From: Ziziphus jujuba
Lineage: Eukaryota > Streptophyta > Magnoliopsida > Rosales > Rhamnaceae
NCBI RefSeq assembly: GCF_031755915.1
Contig: NC_083379.1
Coordinates: 5,529,501-5,593,500, forward strand
Length of the DNA: 64,000 bases
Reading direction: 5' to 3'
This document shows positions 10,814-20,586 of the stretch, in pieces. Positions within the stretch are counted from its first letter, which is position 1. Each line of letters starts with the position of its first letter. The notes under the pieces are model-generated. The model saw only the letters and a program-made list of their open reading frames with translations, had not been told where the DNA came from and searched no databases. The position numbers were made by a program, and so were the translations under genes.

Positions 10814-11256
10814 TGTTGGAGACAGAGGACTAAAGGAGAAACCAAGAAAATTGATTTTTATTAATATAAAACAATTGGTACACTCTCACGTATAAAGAAA
10901 GCAACACACTCACTCACACAAATGAGCAACACACACTAACACACTCACACTCACTTGATTTTTGACTTACACTAGGACACAAAACACCTTTTCACACTCT
11001 TCTCACTCAAAGGACACACACTCTCACTCACACGTACAGCACTCTCTCTTTTTCTATTGCTATTGGACATGACACCTAACTCATACATCATCACCTATTT
11101 ATAGAAGAGAAAGTAGGTTGTAGATACTTCTAGAAATATTTAATTATAGATATTTTTCTCACCACTTCCAAGGCACTAGTTGTTCTCCATTTTTAAAGAA
11201 AAAACAAGATAACTCTAGATTCTTCTAGGGAGCTAAGTCGGCATTGATATTTATCA
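10814..11256 (-). repeat. Copia-1 5' LTR (right end)
   Basis: Same length (443 bp) and, by direct reading, the same sequence as 6119-6561. It is followed by the target duplication TGTTA (11257-11261), after which the kinase exon resumes. Confidence 0.95.
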
Positions 11257-11261
11257 TGTTA

Positions 11262-13129
11262 TTGGTCTACGAATACATGGAAAACAACAGTCTTGCCCGG
11301 GCTTTATTTGGTAAGCTTATTCATTTATACCATAGATTTTGAGATGTGCTTCCATGATAAAAATATGAACCAAATGTCCAAAAATGGTGTAATATTGAGA
11401 ACTAGCACAATTTAATTTTTTGATTGGAAAAAGTGTTTATTTTAGGTCGAGAGGATGGCTCCTTAAATTTGGACTGGCCTACAAGGCAAAAAATATGTAT
11501 AGGCATTGCAAAAGGTCTCACTTTCTTGCATGAGGAATCAATACTGAGAGTTGTTCATAGAGACATCAAAGCTACAAATATATTACTTGATGGGGACCTT
11601 AACCCTAAGATCTCAGATTTTGGTTTGGCGAAGCTTGATGAAGAGGAGAAGACAAATATAATTAGCACTAGAATTGCTGGAACTGCGTGAGTTACTCTTT
11701 CTTCTTTCTAAATTCATTTTTAATTATTTTAATTTCGTTTTATACTCTTTTTACCTGCTTTCAACTATTCTGTTTGCATATAGTCACATGTTTTTTTCTT
11801 TTGTCATCTGCAAAGTGCAGTTCAAACATAACAATTACAGTTCCATATTTAAATTTTACCAATTTGTAATTTCCACTCTTTCTTCTCCTTTATAGTTGCA
11901 GTCAACATAAAAATAAACCAATTGTGCTTGCTTCCTATACTAGGTGATATAGCATGTGCATAGTCACCGGTAAGACTTGTGTGAAATGAAATGGGATGGG
12001 GGCAGGGATGAGGAACTTGTTTGCTGATTGCTGGGGATTCCCCTGTGCTCCCCTGCCCCTTTTCCTTTTGCAATGAAGGATGAGGCAGGGAAAGGGGCAA
12101 TTTTTGGGGCTGGGATGGAGATGTAAGAGGAAATATCCATCCTTCATTTTGTTACTAATTAATTACTTGCTAGGTGGTAACAATTTATATTGTGCAGAGG
12201 ATACATGGCTCCAGAATATGCATTATGGGGTCAACTAACGTACAAAGCAGATGTCTACAGCTTTGGTGTAGTTGCATTGGAAATTGTTGCCGGGAAGAAC
12301 AGCATGAAATTTCTAGCAGATGATGAAAATTATGTATTCCTTGTGGAGTGGGTAAGATACATCGCTGCTACTGAAACTTTCAATTACATGTAACCATACT
12401 ATAAGTTAGCACATAATTTTATGACATTCATTCAAATGGTCATCTTGCTTAGTTTGTCTTATAGTATTTGACTTGATAACTAGAAATGGAATTAAAACAA
12501 ATGTCATTCTATAGATATGAGATTAGCTCTTTGTCGTTCTTTTTTTTCTTTGTTTTTTTTTAGGGGAAAAGAAAAAAGAAAAAAGAAATCTAGATAAGAG
12601 AGAAGAGAACGTTACCAGGTTTGTAAGCAGCATTGATTGTCTTGTTCATCACAATTAATCGAAACTAAATAAGAAACTGGAAGATGCATGATATTGTTGT
12701 CATCTTATCTATGCCTTTTATTTCTTCTGATTTTGTTTTTACTGTCATCCTTTCCAGGCCTTTCTTTTATGACAAAGAGGGAAATTAATGGAGTTAGTGG
12801 ATCCAAAGTTGGGAAATGATTTCAACAAGGAAGAGGCAGTTAGAATGCTTGAAGTAGCTCTGTTGTGCTTAAGTCCATCACCGACACTTAGACCAATCAT
12901 GTCTGCAGTAGTGAGCATGCTTGAAGGTAGAAGCTATGTTAGTGAATTGGTTAGAGATATTTCTAATGGTGATCAACAATGGTTAACATCCCCAAGAAGC
13001 CAGTTTTCTCCAAACTTGCACAATAGCTCAACTACTGAATCTCAAAGCCTCATTTCTTCATCAGCTTCCACTTGGATTGGTTCTTCTTCTACATCTTCGA
13101 AGGATCTCTATCCACCAAATAGCAATTAG
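11262..13129 (+). pseudogene. Kinase C-lobe exons of copy 1, after Copia-1
   Basis: The interrupted exon resumes with LLVYEYMENNSLARALF and ends at 11310. Exon 11446-11686 has the catalytic loop [13 protein letters not shown] and SDFGLAKL. Exon 12198-12351 has [19 protein letters not shown]. The last exon (12758-13129) begins with an in-frame TGA at 12770-12772 where copy 2 reads Gln, then continues with LMELVDPKLG, NKEEAVRMLEVALLC and a Ser-rich tail ending at a TAG. All catalytic residues expected for an active kinase are still present, so decay looks recent. Confidence 0.85.
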
Positions 13130-14516
13130 CTTATTTATGTACACCTTTTATAGCTCATGATAAACATGCATAGTACTTGTAAGATAATGAAATATATAAA
13201 ATATACATGCATAACAAGAATTCTTTTCGAAACTGAGACTATCAAGACCTTGAATTTTTTATATGTGTATATATAATAATGTAAAAATTGTTCCTCACCC
13301 CAATATAAAGAAGGCAGCAGAAGAAATTTTAGATGTCATTAATTTCCGGAGCCTAAAAAGTTGTTATAAACGGTTTAGTAAAATCAATAAGGCTCCACGA
13401 GATATGCCCTTAACTTTTACAAAAATCAATATTTCTTCTCCTTTTGTTTTTTTTTTTTCCTTTCCTAATTAATTGAGCTATCTGCAATACTCAAAGATAT
13501 ATTATATTGAGGGCTTGAATCATTAGTATTATTGATGTGAAATATATATACAGATTACAACACTATCCATCAGTATATATATATTTGTTTTTGGGTGAAA
13601 GGAGAAAACTATTGAGCACAAAAGAAACTTTCAAAAAGGAGGATTACAAAACAACAAAACGACAGCAAAAGCATCGGCCAAAGCAGCTATCCATCAGAAC
13701 ATGAAAACGACAGGATACACATAAAAGTACGGACAAGAGTTTGACTTTATCTACAACACTTTAGCCCCATAATACTTGGCTCAAGGACATCAGGCCAGCG
13801 GTGAAAAGCTTAGATTACGGCCAGATCAAAGAAACCATTTCAGCAATAATGGAGGCACTTTGTCTCGGTCGACCTATTCAATTTTATTTACTTTAATCTC
13901 TGATCATATGTTTCTCTCTTTCTCATCCACACACAGCGCATCTGGGTTCTGTTCCCTGCCTTTGTTTATAAAATGGGTCCCTAAACTCAGCATCTGGATC
14001 ATTCCTGTGATTAAATTATTACCTCCATTTTGAGTATTTTTATTCCAAATCCATCACCATCCCAGTTCATGGGTTGCTTTTGTTGGCCGACTGACCGTCG
14101 TTGTCAGCCAATCAGTTCGTTCGTCGCTGGCTTTGGGTCTCACTCGGGAAAATATGTAAATAAGTATCCCACATTTAATTAATGACTATAGCTAGTGTTG
14201 TCGGTCATGCATGCAAGCCGCATGCATACGACTAAAAGGTTAAAAAGGAAGTTTCGTGATGGAAGTCATATTTAAATAATTTGTTGCTAATATTTAGCCA
14301 GGCCGAAAATTTTCATTCCATATTTTACATTATATAATGTGGTTATGTTTGGGTTAATTATACTTTAGTACCTTGTTTTTTGATCAAATTTATCAAAAGA
14401 TTTATAAATATTATTCATGTTTAACTTTTTATTTATTCATTATTTTTTTATCATAATAAATATAATATTTTTATAAATATTATAAAATATATAAAAATTA
14501 TAATATAGAAAAAAGT
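13130..14516. other. Intergenic region downstream of copy 1
   Basis: The 3' flank of copy 1. It is AT-rich with short microsatellites (13540-13580). A frame at 13776-14033 has no recognisable domain and is not supported. I see no gene. Confidence 0.6.
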
Positions 14517-17500
14517 TGTAACACCCCGTCCCGAACCATGTCGGAAATTTTCGCACGTTGACCGAGATTTATTGTTGACCGTTGACCGAAGGGGTCAAAA
14601 GTTGACTTTTTGACCCGGTTGGAATTCTAGGTTGACTGAGATACCGTTACAAAGTACACGTTGGCACGAGTTCGTAGATTGGTAGCACGTTGAAAACGGA
14701 GCTACGGTTTGAAAGTTATGAGCAAAACAAGTTGAGATCCAAACTGTCCAAGGGGTGCCGGAGTTGACTTTTTATTCATGCAAGGTTGAGCTTCGACTCA
14801 TGCATGGTTGTGAAGTGCTGTAGAGTTTTTGAAAGTTATGGACCTGTAGAGTTTTTCAAATACTGTATTATTTTAATATTATTTTTACACGCATAACGAT
14901 GTGCCACGTGTGACTCAATGAAGGTGGCCATGTGTCACCATGGTGAAATGCCACATGTCAACCATGTGTAAAATCAAATTATTTTTATTATTATTTTAAA
15001 TAATAATATTTTTATTTAATTAATTTGAATTTATTTGTTTTATTTTCCCTTTTCTTTTTCTTTTTCTTTTTCTTTTCTTTTCCCCACGTGGGAAAACACC
15101 ATTTCTTTTTTTCTTTTTCTTTTCTTTTTTCCTTTTTTTCCTTCTTCTTCCCCGAGCACCAAAACACAAAACACACACAGTTTTTTTTCTCCCACCGGCC
15201 GTCCCTATCTCTCTCCTTGCTGCACTTTTTCCGGCCACCCATACAGTACACGCGCCCGCCACCGTCCAAGCCCACCACCTCGTGACCTCAGCCACCAAAT
15301 TTCCCGGCCAGCCGCCGCCGGACGCTCCCAGATCGGGCCGGCGAAGTCACGGCGGCGAGGTGAAATTTTTCCGGCGATTCTCGCCGTTTCCGACCAACCC
15401 AGCCCGTCCCATACCTCTATCCCACTATTTTCCACCTCTCTGAGTCCATTTCCGGGGTTAGTTTGCCCAAAATCCCCACCGTTTGAAAGATTCCTCAAGA
15501 TCAAAACCGGCCGAAGCTTCCCGACCAAATTCCGGCCACCTCCGGCGGAATTGGGGTCGATGGAGACCGGATTTGTGATCTTCGTCCCATGAGCTTCGAT
15601 TCGGTATATCATTCGCCTATTTTGGTTAACGTTTGTGTTTTGACCCCTCGGGTACCGGGTATTATTTACCCGAATAAAATATTAATTTATTTGACTGTCT
15701 GTGAATTTTGTTCTAGGAGCACCAGTGAGTCGTGAAATTGATCCCGTGGTGGATCGTGAGTTAATTGCGTGCTCCAGGTGAGTGACCCACCTTTAAAATA
15801 TTTTTGGGATAATTAATTGTATTTATGTGGTATTAATTTGATATCTGTAAAATTGTGCTCATATGGCGTATTTTAAATATAATCGGGAAAAATATTATTT
15901 TATATATATATTTACCCATTGGTGCTAAATGAAATTTTGGGGTCATTAGAAAATTCCCGATTATTATTTTATTGTGAGTAAATGATATTTATTACACGTG
16001 AGCAAGTATTTTCAGTAATTGATTGTGTCTGGATTTTATATCATTTTTGGGCAATTAATTATGTTTATTTGGTATTTAAATTGGTATTTAAATTATGCTC
16101 ATGTGGTATGATTTAATTATGGTTTTATTGTGGTTTAATTTATTTATTATGCATGAGCAAAGTGTATTTTGGTAGTATTTGTACATGGTTTTAAATTTAA
16201 TTTTCCGGGCATAATTGGGTTAAATATTTTACGAAAATATTTGTTTAAATTTTATAAATTATGCCCGCGGTATTTTTATGGTTGCATCTCGTATTTCGAG
16301 AAAATTATGGTTTGTTGTTATCGCTGTTTCGTACCGGGTAGTTAAATAAAAATATGTGGGATGGTAAGTGTGAGAATTTAATGTATTTCCCACCGTAATT
16401 TTGTAAAACGGTACGGTTGGTTAATAATGTTTATTTTTAGACGCACTCATACAATATTGGTGTTCTAGTGTATGGTGTATGGACACGTGGTAGCGCGCGG
16501 TTATTATGTGGTTTAGCGCGTGGTTATTACTTCACCCGTGAGTTGCCATTGGACCGTGGGCAGGCAAGGTTATTGTTGTGCACAGCCGCCCCCCTCCTTA
16601 GCCGGGTTGATGGTTTTAGCAGCGGTACTGTCGGGACGCCGAAGTGACTGTTGTAGGTTTCTCTCTTTAACCCCCCGCCAGTCGATGCTCGGGACGCTGG
16701 GTATCGGAGGGCATCACCGGTATATGGTGTGGTGCGTCGGTGTAAATTGCAAATAATGTTTTAAACCCCAAAGGTGTTCAAAAATTATTTATTATAATTT
16801 ATTACATTTTATTTATATTTGGGGTATTTATTTATTTATTTATTTATTTGTTGTTTATTAAATTATTTGGTCCCTTGGTTTTCGGGAAGTACGTACATCG
16901 GGTTTTGTGAAAATGTTTTAAAAGGGGAACATTTCCAATGGAGTGAATAGTGAGGGTTTTCAGAGAAATTAGTACTTCAAATATTTATGTATTTATTTAT
17001 TTAATTGTTCGGTATTGCTAAATTAAATTCCTTTATTTTTATATTATTATTATTAAAGGTGTACAGTAGATAGGGTCACTCACGGAGATGATTAGCATCT
17101 CACACTCTTAAATTCCGTTCCCTTAGGTGCAAGTGGTGGTAGACGTTCTTCCGGAGCGAACCAAGTTTTCCGCTGCTGTTGTGTTTCGAGAAGTACTTCT
17201 GTACTCTTTCATTTCAGTGTATTATTTCTTTCAGCCTTGTTGTATTTATGTTGTTTAGCACTTCTTAAAGCTCTGTATACTATTGAGATACTTCTGTTTA
17301 ATTATGCACTGGACTGTTGTTGCTTTTGAGAAGTGCTGAAATTTGTGGAACAATTTGTAGTTTGTGGGAGGAATAAGGGGATGTTTATAGAAGTGTGTTT
17401 TCAGTGCAGGTAATTTGTGGTAAGTAAATCCCTTAGGGGAGGCTTTGCCGGATTTTCCGTTGGAGGGTCCGGTAGGGTTTTCCTGGGATCAGGGCTTGTC

Positions 17501-17538
17501 TAGGGTTCCGGAGGAGGAATTCTGGACAGGTCCTGACA
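14517..17538 (+). mobile_element. Element A: solo-LTR-like repeat (TGTAACACC...GGTCCTGACA)
   Basis: About 3.0 kb, starting TGTAACACCCCGTCCCGA and ending GGACAGGTCCTGACA, so the termini are TG...CA. Flanks AAAGT and AAAAT differ at one base, fitting an aged 5-bp duplication. No gag, pol, primer site or polypurine tract was found, and the long frames inside (such as 15035-15592) are low-complexity or GC-rich artefacts. Order: W-box-like TTGAC cluster (14556-14640), pyrimidine tract (15045-15200), GC-rich block (15240-15560), splice-donor-like AG|GTGAGT (15776-15783), AT-rich stretch, a conserved GC block (16520-16750) and the terminal block. Six further copies lie in the reverse orientation. 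I infer solo LTRs of a long-LTR retrotransposon. Confidence 0.8.
14553..14645 (+). promoter_or_regulatory. W-box-like TTGAC cluster at element A terminus
   Basis: Within about 90 bp of the element end, TTGACC or TTGAC occurs repeatedly on one strand or the other (cgttgaccg, gttgaccgttgaccg, aggggtcaaaa, agttgac, tttgaccc, ggttgactg). TTGAC(C/T) is the core of the WRKY-factor W-box. The same cluster, as GGTCAA, lies at the matching end of the other copies. Regulatory function is inference. Confidence 0.45.
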
Positions 17539-20500
17539 AAAATACTATGTGAAATAAATTATAAATGTTATAAAATAGATTAATATTATAAATATGTATA
17601 AAAATATATTCTATACAAATATAGCTGAATTAATTAATGTAATATTAATGAATATTTATGGAATGTCATAATAGTAATTCATGGGTATAGTGTCAAATTC
17701 AACTATTAAAAAATAATAATTTTGTATATAATCAATCAATATTATATAATAATTAACAACTACAATAATCATATTTAATATAAAATCCATATTGTTACAA
17801 ATTAATAATTACTTTCTATATTTTACAACTCAAAATAAGAATGGAGAATATGCAAACAATTTTCAATCATCCAGAAATTTTATGTGGTATTAAGTTGACA
17901 TTTTATAAAATATAATGTAATTGTAATAATTATTTTATATATCTTAGTTAATAAATATTTTTATCAAATATATACTTTATGACCATTAACACTTACTATA
18001 CATTGATTGATTAAGAGAAATATCAAATCCATTCAATATTTTTGTAATTTTTTAGTCAATTTAATAATTAAGTGATTAAATAAGCTAATCCTAAAATTTC
18101 AATAAAAAAATTATTTTTTAAAATTAATTTCCATAATTGGTTATAAATTTTTATCGATATTTAATAATTTTTTATATTTTCGTATTTTGAACTTTCTATA
18201 TTTTGGTCAATATTGCTTTTTTAAACCTTGCATTAAGCAAATAAAAAAATAATAGAATATATTATACTAAATATCAAGAATGACTATATTTAACACAAGA
18301 TATTTATGGTTAACATGTTAATAATTACATAAAAATTATTACAGAGATATATTTTTTAATAATTATTTTTTACATTTTACATATCAAAATGAGAAAGATG
18401 AAGAAACCAATAATTTTCAATTAATTAAAAATTCTATAAGTATTGAGATGATATTTATATAATATAATATAATGCTAATAATTATTTTAACTTAATTAAT
18501 AAATAATTTTATCAAATATATATTTTTATATATTTTTATCAATAATAATTTATTTATGATCGTTACTATTCAATATAAAAAAATTAATTAAGAAAAATAT
18601 AATATTTATTTAAAATTTTATAAGTAATTTGATAATTAATTGATTAAATAATTAATATTAATTTTTTAATAATTTTTTTATTTTTTTAATAAATATATAA
18701 TATATATATTTTTATTAATATTTAATATTTTATAATATTTTTATAAAAATATTCATATTTTGAATTATGGATATTTTTATTGATATTGAAATTTTAAATG
18801 TTAATTTTGAAAAAGAATATATTCTAAAAGAATTTAGCTAGTTGGGTGGTTGAGAGCAACTTTTTTTTTAATATATATATATATATATATATATTAAAAT
18901 AATATCAGAAACACGTGATGGAGACTTGGGAAATAAATATGACACAACATGTGTGGATGTGGATTTGACCGGAAACAAACAAGTAAAGTCTCATTATGGA
19001 AGGGGATATATTTGCGGGTCTAAATAATACGAAAGAATTTTATCACTAAAAAAAATATACGAAAGAATATTCGCTAGTTGGCTGCAACCCTTTTTTTTTT
19101 TTTTAATTTTTAAAATTTTTTTATTTAAAATTTTTGTATGAATAGCAACTTTCCTACTGTGTGGTCTCTTTTCATATATATAATATATAGTCAGCTGGAC
19201 CTTTGTAGTACATCATGCAGCATTTCCTGCTTTCCATAACCAATAATAAAAATGTGAACGTATTTGGTCATTGAGAAGTAGTTGGACATTGCAATCTACT
19301 TTATTTTAAGCGTGAATAGTTGTTTTCAATCTATTTGAATGGTGGATAATTTGTGAAAGAGACCTAGTCTGCTACATCTAGGGTCCGGAAAGTCCACTGT
19401 TGGGTGTAAACACCCTGAGAAACAATCGTTTTCAAAGGAAAGTAACTATGGAAATGCTAGTTATATAATGTAAAGAAGAAAATTGAAGACGTGGCACAGT
19501 TAGGATGCCCAAATTATTCGTTTCATTTCCTGATCACTTTCACATGGGATAAGAAAATGGATATTTTTTAATCAAAAGTGCCTTTCATCGATGGCAATTA
19601 ATTTTCTGATAAAAAAATTACAATAATGACTTTATATATATACATACATATATAATAATGACATAATATATAGTTATGAGATATCAAGATAAGTTGTTAA
19701 ATATTTATAAATAAGATGTGACAAAAGAAAGTAAGAGATGCATGGTCTTTCTTTATTTTTGGTAATAAGTATTTTTTTGGATAATTAGTGTGATTAAGAA
19801 TATTTTCAATAAAGTTTAACTCTTTGTCAACGGTTGTTGACATGGTAAATTTTAATTTTATTATTTTTTATTTTAAAATTTTAAAAATAAATTTTTTAAT
19901 AATAAATAATTAAATTATCATTTGATATGTATATTTTATTGATGATTGTACACCAATAATAATAAACAGCATTATTGTGAGTGCTACTGCTAAAATACAA
20001 TAACTTGTTTTATCACTACAATAAAGGAAAAAAAAAAAAATTCTACCCACAAGAAGTCTATTTTTTGGAAAATGTAGAGAAAAGAGTCAAATATGTACAT
20101 TTCATTTAGTTTAAATCTTTATTAACCTGGGCCAAACTAACGACTTGCATTTTAATTATTTGTACACTATATATATACACACACATATCAAGGTTCTTCA
20201 TCTAATTAATTTAAACAACTAGCAACTTTCGAAAGATATTTATGTATCTGGTTTATCAGATTCTTCAAGTCAAGAGATCAACGAAATTTCCAATTTGATC
20301 CATCCAAATATCCAAGTTTACGTTCACTTAAAAGATAGTGTTGTCTCTTATTAAATATTGTTTTTGTTTCGAGTTACGTTTGAGTACAACTGTGTCTCAT
20401 GTTTTGGATGCTGATGAAGGTAATATTTTATCTTATGATGGCTTTTAATTTTCTCTAACATTTATGTAAATATAAGTTTGCTGTTTCAATGCGTGGGTTT

Positions 20501-20586
20501 TACTTCTCAATTAATGATCATATCCATATGCATGGAGATAATAATACTTATAATATCACAGCGTTAATTTCTAGGATCTGTCACTT
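17539..20586. other. AT-rich intergenic region between copies 1 and 2
   Basis: Very AT-rich. It contains two diverged copies of a roughly 150-bp segment (about 17816-17960 and 18368-18510), a TA microsatellite (18869-18895), and blocks homologous to sequence downstream of copy 2 (18910-19120 against 47080-47230) and upstream of copy 3 (19270-19500 against 58505-58745). No gene is supported. Confidence 0.6.
19270..19500. repeat. Intergenic block duplicated at 58505-58745
   Basis: Both blocks share a series of near-identical strings, for example GAGAAGTAGTTGGAC(A/G)TTGCAATCT, GTGGATAATTTGTGAAAG and GAAAGTCCACT, followed by GAAAATTGAAGACGTGG. One lies upstream of copy 2 and one upstream of copy 3, so the duplication unit of the gene array included 5' flanking DNA. 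Confidence 0.7.

Larger units (their letters stand above)
6119..11256 (-). mobile_element. Copia-1: full-length Ty1/Copia retrotransposon
   Basis: An LTR retrotransposon of 5,138 bp in the reverse orientation, inserted in the kinase exon. LTRs 6119-6561 and 10814-11256 are each 443 bp and appear identical by eye, which implies a very recent insertion. The target duplication TGTTA lies at 6114-6118 and 11257-11261. Read on the minus strand, the primer binding site TGGTATCAGAGC is at 10798-10809 and the polypurine tract GAGGGGGAGTAT is at about 6562-6573. The domain order is gag, protease, integrase, reverse transcriptase, RNase H, which defines Copia (integrase before RT). Gag-pol carries two TAG stops and a frameshifting deletion, so this copy cannot make its own enzymes. 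Confidence 0.96.
647..13129 (+). pseudogene. LRR-malectin receptor-like kinase, copy 1 (degraded; two exons before window)
   Basis: By homology this is a plasma-membrane receptor kinase of the LRR VIII-2 type: extracellular LRRs, a malectin domain, one transmembrane segment and a cytosolic Ser/Thr kinase. Exons read by splice sites and by comparison with copy 2: 647-718, 868-936, 1031-1102, 1215-1286, 1371-2040 (split by an insertion), 2155-2226, 2326-2397, 2519-2593, 2696-2764, 2885-2956, 3241-3300, 3573-3635, 3729-3764, 3860-3897, 4023-4802 (malectin, split by a TRIM), 4880-5078, 5452-5592 (TM), 5706-5824, 5957-11310 (split by Copia-1), 11446-11686, 12198-12351, 12758-13129. Lesions: TGA at 911-913 (Trp in copies 2 and 3), TAG at 2751-2753, TGA at 12770-12772, an apparent +1 shift near 4518, and three insertions in exons. 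The kinase retains [25 protein letters not shown] and MAPEY. I read it as a pseudogene, although exon fragments could still be transcribed. Confidence 0.88.

Noticed and set aside
15035..15612. Long overlapping frames on both strands (up to 185 codons) in element A
   Set aside because: They are low-complexity Ser/Phe/Pro or Lys/Arg runs from a pyrimidine tract and a GC-rich block. Equivalent frames appear in C, E, F and G only because the repeat is shared. There is no domain and no consistent start.
14517..17538. Element A as a MULE or other DNA transposon
   Set aside because: There are no long terminal inverted repeats, and its sister copies show 5-bp rather than 9-bp duplications with TG...CA ends, which fits LTRs better.
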